Source: Nitrososphaerota archaeon (GTDB lineage: Archaea; Thermoproteota; Nitrososphaeria; Nitrososphaerales; Gagatemarchaeaceae). Taken from it: a DNA stretch of 32,904 bases. Where the stretch lies: assembly GCA_027887005.1 (NCBI GenBank), contig JAPCJI010000013.1, forward strand, positions 1 to 32,904, read 5' to 3'. This document shows, piece after piece, positions 14,978-23,632 of this stretch (within the stretch, counting starts at the first letter, position 1; each line of letters begins with the position of its first letter). The notes under the pieces are model-generated. The model did not search any database, was not told the DNA's origin, and saw nothing but the letters and a program-made list of their open reading frames with translations. Made by a program: the position numbers and the translations under genes.

Positions 14978-17900
14978 ATGAATACGTATACGAATGCGTA
15001 TTATAAGAAAATTAGCTCAGGAACTATACTGGCGCTGTTGGCGCTTTCAGGACTCGTCGTCCTAGTGCCGGCGGTATCAGTAGTTCATGCTTCAAACTCT
15101 TCTCTACCAACCATATCTCATGAAACTCCAAACCCAATCTTCGGAGCGGCGGGCCAAGCCCTAACGTTCAAAGTCACTAACCCGTCATCCAACTCATATG
15201 CCTTGACTGGCATAAACCTAGTTGCTCCATCTGGCTGGACCATAACTGGATGTGCTGCTGGCGTGCTCTTCAACGCAGTAACATTTGCGTCGGGAGCCTG
15301 TCAGTTCACCTATGGAGCGGGCGGCGCAACGATAAACCCAGGCAGTACCGATAGTCTGGGTGTCACCGTTACTCCAAAGGCCTCCGCGACCCACCCAATC
15401 TCGGGCACGTTCACCACAACGGTGCAGGATGCATCATCCGCAGCGTTCTATGTGGGCCCAAGTTTCGGTGTCCAGGTAATGGCAGCTGGGACAACGGTTG
15501 CGATAACCGTGACCCCAGGTGGTACAAACACTAATGTACAGTACACAGCAGGGACGGCGGTCTACGCAGTCTCTGTCTTGGTGGCACCAGTACAAGCCGG
15601 CCTGACAATAAACTGGTCAGACGCGGGAACAGGTGCTGCTGACGCCTCATATCCATCAAGCTTCGCTGCTGCGTCGAGCACAACTGCTTCTGACGGCACA
15701 GCAAGCACGACCTACCAGCCAAGCGAAACGCACGCAAAAACCGGAATCCCCACTGCGACGATAGGGACTTCCGCGGTTTCTAGTGCCGACGCTTCCACGA
15801 TCGTCACCGTGGCGGGTGCCCCAACAGGGCAATCGATCTCCTTCGCTAGCACCGACGCGACAAGCGGCAACCACTACATTATCAACTCCGGTACGACGGT
15901 GAATCATTTCGCAACTGCATTCTCTGGAGCCACAGAAGCCGGCGCCTTCTTCAGCATCAGCCTGACGGATGCCTTCAGCAATCCGGTTCTGCTTAACGTG
16001 GCAGGCCTGACGGCATGGTCAGTCAGAATCGTTGCTGGATCGGGAGGTATGTTCGATGCTTCTGACGCTGTATTCAACCTTGCAACGACTCTGTCGTGCA
16101 GCAATGGCGGCAACTGGCAAGATGGATCCGGGAACAATCTGGCACCACTGACAGCGTGTCCGGGCGGTGCAATTTCATCCTTCCCCATTCCCTTCGCCTA
16201 CTTCCAATCTAGAACCTATGGCTTTGCTAACGTGATCAACGTAGCCTTCCATGGTACATTCAATACAGTCGCCTTCACTCCAGCTGGAACGACGAGCACT
16301 CAACTCATCACCTCAGCCCTAGGGGGCGTGGGCACTGTCCACGTCTATGACCCAGTGGCTGTGGCGACCGACCCTGCGGCAGTGGTGGCTGGCGGGAGCG
16401 TAATAGTTTACGCCAACCTCACCTACGCCCAGGCCGGAGTTCCGGTGAACTTCACATTGAGTACCTCATCCGCCGGCTACGCTGGTACATTCTCGAATGG
16501 CCTGCAAACGATAATCGTGTCCTCGACAAAGACTGGGACCTACGGTAGCGCACAGGCAACATTCGCAATCGACACCGACGCCAATACCCCCGCAAGCACA
16601 GGGTTCTCCGCAAGCAACAACGAGCCCATCGACGGCTTAGTACCCAACTGGCAGGCGCCTGTTGCTACAATAGGTGTCACTACGACATCCGTTGCTGCAG
16701 CCGCGGCACTCGCCGTTAGGACCTACTTCACCAGTGCAGGCACCATCCCTGCGATATTCACACAGCCAACTTCACATTCAGTCGCTGGACTAACTCTTCA
16801 AGTCGACGTACAGCTCCAAGACGCCTATGGCAACTTCGTCATTTACACGGGGCTCAACCAGCTCCAGGTGACGCTCTCAGCGTCGGCTGGACTGCTTGGA
16901 GCGACAACCGTGTACATCAAACCAGGTGGATCTACCACAGGAACCTCGTACGGTTCAATCGCCTGGACCATGCCTTCTTCCGGTTCAACGGTCTCGCTCT
17001 CTGCTAGTGCGGTAGTCGGCGGCCACCAATTGACCGGAATGAAGACAGTCACCATAGTCAGCAAGACACCTACGTTCTTGCTCACCGCTCCCACCGCGAC
17101 CGCGGGGGTCTACTATTCCAAGGGGACCTTCGTGCAGTTCGCTGGAGGAGCCAACTCATCGCTCGGCTATCCAGTCAGTGACGTGATTGCATCTGTCGGC
17201 TACTCCATCGCTGGAGGCGCCCACCAATACGTCGCTGGATTCAGCCCCATGAACAAGGCGACATTCAACCTTCCACTCACCTTGTCCACCGGACTCACTA
17301 GCATCACCTTCAACGCCACCGACAGCCACTCAAACACAGTCACAAGCTCACCACTAAGCGTACTCGTTGATCCAACAGGACCAACCATCACATTCCCAAC
17401 AGCCCCGATAAGCCTCTCAAACGGCTCACCGCTGGCTGTGACAGTAGTCTCGGCCCAGGGTGACCTGAACGTCTCGTCTATCCACGCGTGGTACAACGGT
17501 ACCGCGATTGCGGCATCGGCGATAACGGTCACAGGTACAAACACTCTTGGCTCCAGCAGCTCGTTCACAGTCACCATTGGCGGGATCCCATCAGGGACCT
17601 CGACCGTTAAGGTGTCTGCGAGCAGCTATTCGGGAATAACCAACACCAAGTCCGCTTCAGTCACTATCATAGTCGCCTTCGCGACCTCAGTGGTCGTCAG
17701 CGGCTCGCCATCCAAGACAACCATCGGCGGTTACACTGGCATCTCGGCCACATACACTAACGGCTGGTCATCCTCGCAAAGCTTGATAATGTTCGCCGTC
17801 TGGAAGAACTCCGCGGGTCAAACCGTGGCAGTCTCCACGGGCGGACTGACGCTTGCTGCGGGAGCATCCGGATCAGCCTTCGCGCCACTGTTGGCGCCGC

Positions 17901-17992
17901 TGCCATCTGGAAGCTACACGGTCAACGTCTTCGTGTGGACCACGAACAACCTCTCCGTATCATCTACGAGCACAATCACCGTCACCGTCTAA
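14978..17992 (+). CDS. Secreted S-layer lattice protein (SlaA-like)
   Basis: The 1004-residue product has a signal peptide: a KK-containing start, a hydrophobic stretch at about 15-36, and likely cleavage after VVHA (38). The mature part is rich in Thr, Ser, Ala, Gly and Val and poor in charge. It is built of repeated beta-sandwich, Ig-like segments (for example LTFKVTNPSSNSYALTGINL near the start, DPTGPTITFPTAP near 870), with scattered N-x-S/T glycosylation sequons. There is no C-terminal membrane helix, so it needs a separate anchor, plausibly the next gene. The frame is open to 14777, but promoter position and signal peptide fix the ATG at 14978. Base composition and codon choice differ from the neighbouring core genes. 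Confidence 0.8.
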   Translation: MNTYTNAYYKKISSGTILALLALSGLVVLVPAVSVVHASNSSLPTISHETPNPIFGAAGQALTFKVTNPSSNSYALTGINLVAPSGWTITGCAAGVLFNAVTFASGACQFTYGAGGATINPGSTDSLGVTVTPKASATHPISGTFTTTVQDASSAAFYVGPSFGVQVMAAGTTVAITVTPGGTNTNVQYTAGTAVYAVSVLVAPVQAGLTINWSDAGTGAADASYPSSFAAASSTTASDGTASTTYQPSETHAKTGIPTATIGTSAVSSADASTIVTVAGAPTGQSISFASTDATSGNHYIINSGTTVNHFATAFSGATEAGAFFSISLTDAFSNPVLLNVAGLTAWSVRIVAGSGGMFDASDAVFNLATTLSCSNGGNWQDGSGNNLAPLTACPGGAISSFPIPFAYFQSRTYGFANVINVAFHGTFNTVAFTPAGTTSTQLITSALGGVGTVHVYDPVAVATDPAAVVAGGSVIVYANLTYAQAGVPVNFTLSTSSAGYAGTFSNGLQTIIVSSTKTGTYGSAQATFAIDTDANTPASTGFSASNNEPIDGLVPNWQAPVATIGVTTTSVAAAAALAVRTYFTSAGTIPAIFTQPTSHSVAGLTLQVDVQLQDAYGNFVIYTGLNQLQVTLSASAGLLGATTVYIKPGGSTTGTSYGSIAWTMPSSGSTVSLSASAVVGGHQLTGMKTVTIVSKTPTFLLTAPTATAGVYYSKGTFVQFAGGANSSLGYPVSDVIASVGYSIAGGAHQYVAGFSPMNKATFNLPLTLSTGLTSITFNATDSHSNTVTSSPLSVLVDPTGPTITFPTAPISLSNGSPLAVTVVSAQGDLNVSSIHAWYNGTAIAASAITVTGTNTLGSSSSFTVTIGGIPSGTSTVKVSASSYSGITNTKSASVTIIVAFATSVVVSGSPSKTTIGGYTGISATYTNGWSSSQSLIMFAVWKNSAGQTVAVSTGGLTLAAGASGSAFAPLLAPLPSGSYTVNVFVWTTNNLSVSSTSTITVTV

Positions 17993-18005
17993 TCAAGTGG
18001 CCAAC

Positions 18006-18827
18006 ATGAAATCACTCCCAACAATCGCCGCAGTCGCGATCGCACTGACTCTGGTCCTGTCTCCTATAGTTGTCAACGCCGCTGGTACGATATCGTTCAC
18101 CAGCCCCGTTAGCGGCAGCTACAAGGGGTCCCAGAGTTACACGATCTCCGGCACAGTAAGCCCTGCTCCAAGCCAAGCTGACAATGTGGGTATCACCGTC
18201 AAGAACCCATCCGGCCAACCGGTAGACGTCGGAAACGTCCCAGTCGCATCTGGAGCGTTCTCCTACTCAACCGCGGTCGGCGGCTCGAGCTTCTGGACGT
18301 CAGGGACTTATACAGTAACGGCCACTGATTCACTCGGCGCAACGGGCACAACCACGTTCCAATATTCAGCAACATCTTCGGCAACCTACAACTCGACGAG
18401 GGCGTTCCTCAACGTCTTGGGGAATCTAACCCAGATTGAGCACTCACTCACAGCTATGAACAGCAGCCTCAATGCCAAACTGAATACTCTGACGGCGCAG
18501 GACGCCACTGAGGCGTCTGACATCGCCGCCTTGAAGGCTTCAGTCGCAACTCTCGGCACTTCCATAGCATCCATCAACAGCCAGCTCACAGCAATGAGCG
18601 GCTCCCTGACCACGATGCAGAACTCTCTAACGAGCATCTCATCGCAAGTCAGTACCATCAACACTGCAGTAAGTTCCTTGGGTACTCAGGTAGCAGCAGC
18701 ACAGACCGCGGCAACCAACGCAAACAACGCTGTGTCTAGTACACAGACGTATGTGCTGGTAGTTGCAGTCCTAGCAGCAATCACCTTAGTTCTCGAACTG
18801 GCAATATTAGTTAGAAAGATATCCTAG
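18006..18827 (+). CDS. Coiled-coil membrane stalk protein (SlaB-like)
   Basis: This 273-residue protein has a signal peptide (1-25, ending VVNA) and one Ig-like domain (about 27-121). A long heptad-like region follows (about 135-245: LTQIEHSLTAMNSSLNAKLN, LGTSIASINSQLTAM, LTSISSQVSTINTAV), then a C-terminal membrane helix (249-268) and the short tail RKIS. This layout (lattice-facing head, coiled-coil stalk, membrane anchor) is that of Sulfolobus SlaB, though sequence homology is not shown. It starts 13 nt after the S-layer gene's stop, so the two form an operon. Its last codons lie in the left arm of a terminator hairpin. Confidence 0.78.
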   Translation: MKSLPTIAAVAIALTLVLSPIVVNAAGTISFTSPVSGSYKGSQSYTISGTVSPAPSQADNVGITVKNPSGQPVDVGNVPVASGAFSYSTAVGGSSFWTSGTYTVTATDSLGATGTTTFQYSATSSATYNSTRAFLNVLGNLTQIEHSLTAMNSSLNAKLNTLTAQDATEASDIAALKASVATLGTSIASINSQLTAMSGSLTTMQNSLTSISSQVSTINTAVSSLGTQVAAAQTAATNANNAVSSTQTYVLVVAVLAAITLVLELAILVRKIS

Positions 18828-18857
18828 AGCTAGGATATCTTTCATCCTTTTTCTTTT
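18814..18857 (+). terminator. Intrinsic terminator of the S-layer operon
   Basis: GAAAGATATCCTAG (18814-18827) is perfectly complementary to CTAGGATATCTTTC (18830-18843) with AG between: 14 pairs, about 12 with a realistic loop. A T-rich run follows (18848-18857). The left arm includes the stop codon TAG and the last four codons of the stalk gene. Confidence 0.85.
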
Positions 18858-18909
18858 CAGGACAACCAGACGATACTCCGCACGCCTAAATCATTCATGC
18901 CGCCACCTA

Positions 18910-19686
18910 ATGGAAGAGAAATACAGAGGCGCACTACGAAGTCTTTATGAGCTCTCCAAGGCTGCCACTACTTTGCCGGGTCATCTCGAATTGAAAGCCA
19001 TACTCTTGGCTGGCGGGCAGGCGATGCGGCTGAGGCCGCTCACCGACGACAAACCCAAGGCTCTAATCGAGGTGAGGGGAAGGCCAATCTCAGAATACCA
19101 AATCGATTGGCTTGTGAAAGAAGGCGGAATCGATTCTGTGACATTCGCCTGTGGTTACAAGTGGGAGAGACTCAAGGATCACTTCGGCTCAAGCTACAAA
19201 GGCACCCCAATTGAATATTCGCCTGAGCAGGAACCATTAGGGACTGGCGGTGCCATCAAGCGGGCCGCGTCAATGCACCAATCAGAGTCCATGCTTGTGG
19301 TAGCCAACGGCGACATCATCACCGACCTACCGCTTGGCAGGATGATTGATGCACACAGGCAGGCGGGAGACATGACAGCTTCGATGCTGGTGGTCCCCTA
19401 CCGTTCCCGGTTTGGTGTCGTCAAGATAGACAAGTTGAAAATGGTCCGGGGGTTCGAGGAGAAGCCCGTGTTCCCTGACGTCTGGATTAACGGCGGAGTC
19501 TACGTTCTCAACGCGCGAAAGGTCATGAAGTCCCTTCCTGACAAAGGCGACATCGAAAGAGAGACATTCCCGAAGTTGGTTAGCCACGGAGAACTCCTGT
19601 CCTATCCTCACTACGGGGATTGGTGGTTCCTCGACTCGATAAAAGACCTGAAGGAACTCGAAGAATCGATGCCGAAGGCTCGATAG
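18910..19686 (+). CDS. Sugar-phosphate nucleotidyltransferase (NDP-sugar pyrophosphorylase family)
   Basis: This 258-residue enzyme transfers a nucleotidyl group to a sugar 1-phosphate, making an activated sugar for glycans. The signature is ILLAGGQAMRLRPLTDDKPK (about 31-50). EPLGTGGAIKRA, VVANGDIITDLPLG and GFEEKPVFPDVWINGGVYVL follow as in mannose/glucose-1-phosphate nucleotidyltransferases. There is no left-handed beta-helix domain. The ATG at 18910 adds 27 residues before the core; a TTG at 18991 would give the usual family start. Lying just after the S-layer genes, it may supply sugars for surface glycosylation (inference). Confidence 0.85.
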   Translation: MEEKYRGALRSLYELSKAATTLPGHLELKAILLAGGQAMRLRPLTDDKPKALIEVRGRPISEYQIDWLVKEGGIDSVTFACGYKWERLKDHFGSSYKGTPIEYSPEQEPLGTGGAIKRAASMHQSESMLVVANGDIITDLPLGRMIDAHRQAGDMTASMLVVPYRSRFGVVKIDKLKMVRGFEEKPVFPDVWINGGVYVLNARKVMKSLPDKGDIERETFPKLVSHGELLSYPHYGDWWFLDSIKDLKELEESMPKAR

Positions 19687-19723
19687 AGAAAGATTTTGTC
19701 CAGACTGGCACGGTTCCCCACGC

Positions 19724-20035
19724 ATGAGTGAGTTCAGGAAGGCGGTCGAAGCTTCGAAGGTTCCTCCCGGGTCGATGATGACCGTGGAGGTGGACGGGGA
19801 GTCGGTTCTCATCGCAAACGTCGACGGTAAGTACTACGGAATCGGAGCCATCTGCAAGCACGAGGAATGGGACCTGTCAGAAGGCACTCTCGAAGACACG
19901 ACCGTCACCTGCGCGGGACACGGGACGGTTTGGGACATCAAGACCGGGAAGGGGGTTTTTGACGAGCCTTTGGAGGACGAGCCAGTATACGATGTGAAGG
20001 CCGAAGGCGAGGTCCTCTTCGTGAAGAAACGCTAG
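19724..20035 (+). CDS. Rieske-type [2Fe-2S] ferredoxin
   Basis: This 103-residue soluble Rieske protein has cluster ligands in CKH (C44, H46) and CAGH (C63, H66), 16 residues apart, which is the canonical spacing. There is no membrane helix or Tat signal, so it resembles ferredoxins of oxygenase or nitrite-reductase small-subunit type rather than the bc1 Rieske subunit. The disulphide cysteines of high-potential Rieske proteins are absent. It is alone between the nucleotidyltransferase and the transporter, so its electron partner is not evident. Confidence 0.9.
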   Translation: MSEFRKAVEASKVPPGSMMTVEVDGESVLIANVDGKYYGIGAICKHEEWDLSEGTLEDTTVTCAGHGTVWDIKTGKGVFDEPLEDEPVYDVKAEGEVLFVKKR

Positions 20036-20068
20036 TCAAGATTCTCCATCAGTCACTCCCGCATTCTT

Positions 20069-20076
20069 CTTATAGG
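20069..20076 (+). promoter_or_regulatory. TATA promoter of the MMPL transporter gene
   Basis: CTTATAGG is centred near 20072 and predicts initiation near 20098, on the TTG start codon at 20097. The transcript is probably leaderless. Confidence 0.5.
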
Positions 20077-20096
20077 ATAAATGGACGGGCCGATTA

Positions 20097-23051
20097 TTGC
20101 AGCAGGGCCCCAGTAAGGCTAGCTCGACACCTTTCAAGAGGCTTGGGCGCGTCGTTTACCGCAGAAGGAAGTATGTCATCATCGCCTGGCTCGTCGTCCT
20201 CCTCGCGCTGATTCCGATAATCGAGAACGCCGCAAAGTACGAATCACTCCAGCAGGGCTCGGCTACGGGCAGCAACCTCGAATCCGTCAAGGCTGACGAC
20301 CTCGTCTCGACTCAATTCGGGAAGACAGTCCCGAACAGTTCACTTCTCGTTGTCATATCGGGCGCGAACGTCTCCTCTCCGGCCACCCAGACCCTGATTA
20401 GGCACATCCTGGCCTCGGTGAAGACCAACTCGAGCATAGTCGGGCTCAATCAGACGGCCAACGTCTTCTCCCCGCTCTACGCCGCAATCACGAGCGTCAA
20501 CAAGGCTGTCTACTCGACTCTGAAGGGTGCGAACGGGACGAGCCGACTCTTGCTTGGAGTGCCGGCCCTTTACTTCGGAGCGTGGGAGAAGGCCTTTGGT
20601 TCGACTTATAACGTGACTGAAGCCAACGCCGTTGCCAACCGCACAGCCGCAACAACACTCAACAGCGCTAACTCCACAGCTTATGCCCTTTACTCTTCTC
20701 GCGTTCTTTCATCGTTCTATTCCTCGTGGGTCTCGAGCTGGACTAACCCCGCGAATGCGAACGTAAGCCTGCTGGCGCGGGCTACTGAATCCGCCCAAAC
20801 CGCCGACGCCTCGTACCTGGCGACCCATGCGGCCAAGTCAAGAGCCTTCAGCCAGGCAGTACTGGAATCAGTAACCTTAGGCGACTTCCTTTCAGACAAT
20901 CAGACTCAGGCGTCCTCACGCCTCTCGAAGTTCTCCGTAGGGTATCTCGCAAACGAGACCTCTCTCTCGACGAAGTTCGTCAATTCTACCTACTCACTGG
21001 GAAGAGGCTATGTCAACAGCACCCTCGACGCCCTTGCGGGGAACATGGTTTGGAAGCCGTCGAGGTACGGGCTAGACCAGGACCTTTCCACGCTAATCTC
21101 CTCCTTCGTCTCGCCGGGGCGAGACACCACCATAGTCTCCTTCGGGTTCAACCTCTCATCGAACAGCAACATCCTCGCGGTACGGTCAATCGCCCATTCG
21201 GCCGTGACGGAGGCTGGTTCCGCCTCCGGAGTCCAGTCTGCACTAGTCACCGGTGGGGACGCCATCTCCTACGACTTCGGGAACTCTACCCAGGCCGACC
21301 TCGCCCTCATACTCCCAGTGACAATCGCTCTCCTAATCATAGCCACCGGCCTCTTCTTCCGCTCCGTCCTGACGCCCTTCATCACCCTGGGGACAATCGG
21401 GGTCGCCCTCGGGATTTCGCAGGTCTTTATCGTGCTCGTGGGCGAATTCGTGGCAAAGGTCGACTTCACCGTACCGACTGTGCTCCTCACAATCTTGATC
21501 GGTGTCGGGACCGACTACAGCGTCTTCGTGATCGCAAGGTACAGGGAGGAGAGGATGAACGGACTGTCAGTCCAGGAATCAGTCGAAACCTCGGTCACCT
21601 GGGCGGGTGAGAGCATCGCCACCAGTGGCGCGACTGTGATAATATCCTTCCTCGCACTTACATTGACGACGGTCACATTCCTCAGGACTATTGGGTTTGT
21701 GGTAGGCCTCGGAGTGTTGGTCGCCCTTTCGGTCGCCCTGACCCTGGTCCCTGCCATAGTCGGGGTCGTCGGAGGGAGGACCTTCTGGCCCAACTCTGGG
21801 GAGAGGTTCGCCCGCTACTCCGCGTCTGTCCTGTCCAAGCTCGAGAAGAAGAGGGGATACTTCTCTAGGAGCGGCGCGTTCGCAGTAAAGAGGGCCAAGA
21901 TTCTGATTGTCCTGGCTATCATCGTTACTGTCCCAGCAGTCTACGTATACAGTACTACCACCCCGACCTACGATTTCCTCTCGGCAGCTCCTACGAATCT
22001 CGAGTCGTTTTCAGCGTCGAGCCACCTTACCTCGGCCTTCGGCGGGGGGAGGCTGTTCCCGACCTACGTGGTGGTCACCTTCAGCCAGCCCCTGGTCGTC
22101 GGTCGAAGTTTCAATTCTACTGAAATGGGGGCGCTCGAAGCGATGTCTACACACATCTCAGGGATCAGTGACGTCAGAAACGTCACAGGACCGACCCGAC
22201 CGAACGGGCTGGTGGTCACATATTCCAACCTCGCGCTTTCAAGAGCGGCAGACAACAGGACTTTCTCATCAATACTTCGAGCGGTGGGGCAGAACAACAA
22301 GACCGCCCTCATTACAGTCAACTTCGGCATAGATCCATATTCGACGGCGGCGATTTCGGACGCCCAGTCAATGCGCCAGTACCTGCATGGCAGTTTTGAC
22401 CAGGTGGCAGGAGTGACCGGAGACTACATTGGAGGGGCCTCCGGCTCGATCTTAGATACGAAGAACGTTTTCGATGCGCAGTTCAACTCCGTTGTACCCC
22501 TGGTGGCAGTAGGCGTCGCCCTAGTATTGCTGGTTGTCCTCGGTTCCCTCTTTCTCCCGATTTTCGCGGTCTTCTCCGTCCTGATGAGCATTGTCTGGAC
22601 CTTGGCAGCGACAAGACTCGTCTTCCAGGTCTACTTCAACTACCAGATACTTTTCATCACCCCGTTCTTCCTCTTTGTCACCCTGCTCGGGCTGGGAATG
22701 GACTACAACGTTTTCATCCTTACGCGAATCAGAGAGGACGCGACCAAGGGGCGACCACTTAACAACGCAATAGTGAGTGCCATCGAGCAGACCGGCGGGA
22801 TCATCACCGCAGCCGCGATCATCCTGGCGGGCTCCCTGGGGGCCCTCATGCTGTCAAGCGACCTATTCCTGAAGCAACTTGGCTTCGCATTCGCATATTC
22901 GATTCTCATAGACGCACTAATAGTAAGGACTTACCTTGTCCCTGCGGTAATGTCCACTGTCGGGAAATGGAACTGGTACAGTCCGATTCCATTTCTCAAC
23001 CGGTCCCACGCCCTCTTCAAGAAGGGGAACGAAAAGGCTGCTCAGGCTTAA
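20097..23051 (+). CDS. MMPL/RND-family membrane transporter
   Basis: This 984-residue protein has two repeated halves, each a lone helix, a large external domain and a five-helix block. TM1 is about 27-43. The first loop is long (about 44-400) and followed by helices about 400-555. TM7 is about 600-620, the second loop about 620-795, then helices to about 955. Family residues appear as LIGVGTDYSVFVIARYREER and its repeat LLGLGMDYNVFILTRIRED; the Asp in each is the usual proton relay. The external loops carry many N-x-S/T sequons. Relatives export lipids or hydrophobic compounds by proton antiport. The substrate is unknown. TTG start. Confidence 0.88.
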   Translation: MQQGPSKASSTPFKRLGRVVYRRRKYVIIAWLVVLLALIPIIENAAKYESLQQGSATGSNLESVKADDLVSTQFGKTVPNSSLLVVISGANVSSPATQTLIRHILASVKTNSSIVGLNQTANVFSPLYAAITSVNKAVYSTLKGANGTSRLLLGVPALYFGAWEKAFGSTYNVTEANAVANRTAATTLNSANSTAYALYSSRVLSSFYSSWVSSWTNPANANVSLLARATESAQTADASYLATHAAKSRAFSQAVLESVTLGDFLSDNQTQASSRLSKFSVGYLANETSLSTKFVNSTYSLGRGYVNSTLDALAGNMVWKPSRYGLDQDLSTLISSFVSPGRDTTIVSFGFNLSSNSNILAVRSIAHSAVTEAGSASGVQSALVTGGDAISYDFGNSTQADLALILPVTIALLIIATGLFFRSVLTPFITLGTIGVALGISQVFIVLVGEFVAKVDFTVPTVLLTILIGVGTDYSVFVIARYREERMNGLSVQESVETSVTWAGESIATSGATVIISFLALTLTTVTFLRTIGFVVGLGVLVALSVALTLVPAIVGVVGGRTFWPNSGERFARYSASVLSKLEKKRGYFSRSGAFAVKRAKILIVLAIIVTVPAVYVYSTTTPTYDFLSAAPTNLESFSASSHLTSAFGGGRLFPTYVVVTFSQPLVVGRSFNSTEMGALEAMSTHISGISDVRNVTGPTRPNGLVVTYSNLALSRAADNRTFSSILRAVGQNNKTALITVNFGIDPYSTAAISDAQSMRQYLHGSFDQVAGVTGDYIGGASGSILDTKNVFDAQFNSVVPLVAVGVALVLLVVLGSLFLPIFAVFSVLMSIVWTLAATRLVFQVYFNYQILFITPFFLFVTLLGLGMDYNVFILTRIREDATKGRPLNNAIVSAIEQTGGIITAAAIILAGSLGALMLSSDLFLKQLGFAFAYSILIDALIVRTYLVPAVMSTVGKWNWYSPIPFLNRSHALFKKGNEKAAQA

Positions 23052-23079
23052 TACTTCGAAGTAGGTCGGTACGGTTAGA

Positions 23080-23580
23080 ATGTCCCCTTCTCCCGACCCG
23101 GAGGTCAGCGAGGAAATCTTGGAGGAGGGCTACTACTACCTGTCGCAGGTTGGGCTGACAGATCTGCAAATCGCGGGCCATTTCGAAACGTCGGCCAAGG
23201 TCGTGAGGACGCTTATCGAGTCCTACTCTGAGAAGTTGAAGTCGGGAGAGGTGGCAGCAGGGGAATTCGACAAGGTATTCTGGGAAGACGTCAAGAAGGA
23301 GGCGGAAGGAGACGTCAAAGTAACCTTCGTCTCCGAGAAGGGGTTCCACCACTCCTGGAAGTCGGAACTCCAAAGGCTGGATGGTGGGGCCCTGATGTCT
23401 ATCTACGAGGCGAGCAAGGATTTCCTGAGCACGGACCCCAACGAGAAATTCCTCGACTACCCTGCGCCGAAGGGTTACGACCCCCTCGCCATGGATCGCG
23501 AAGTCCGGAAGGCGGTCGCGGTCATCGGGGAGTTGTTAGAGAAGAAGTGGAAAGAGGAAGGACACACCGCGAAGCGTTGA
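23080..23580 (+). CDS. Conserved-looking protein with N-terminal HTH-like region, unknown
   Basis: This 166-residue soluble protein begins with an acidic tail. A helix-turn-helix-like stretch follows at about 20-55 (YYLSQVGLTDLQIAGHFETS), reminiscent of DNA-binding or sigma-type helices. The rest is mixed alpha/beta, with a WEDVKKEAEGDVKVTFVSEK strand and a Lys/Glu-rich end. A TATA-like CTTAATACTT at 23047-23056 is placed for initiation just before the ATG at 23080. I do not recognise a family; DNA binding is only a suggestion. Confidence 0.65.
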   Translation: MSPSPDPEVSEEILEEGYYYLSQVGLTDLQIAGHFETSAKVVRTLIESYSEKLKSGEVAAGEFDKVFWEDVKKEAEGDVKVTFVSEKGFHHSWKSELQRLDGGALMSIYEASKDFLSTDPNEKFLDYPAPKGYDPLAMDREVRKAVAVIGELLEKKWKEEGHTAKR

Positions 23581-23632
23581 CAAAGTTCACGAAACTTAAG
23601 TAGTGCTGGATGGAAGACAACTTCGAAAAAGG

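Noticed and set aside
17853-18005. Upstream extension of the stalk protein overlapping the S-layer gene
   Set aside because: The signal peptide starts at the ATG at 18006, and the extension is a shadow of the S-layer coding sequence.
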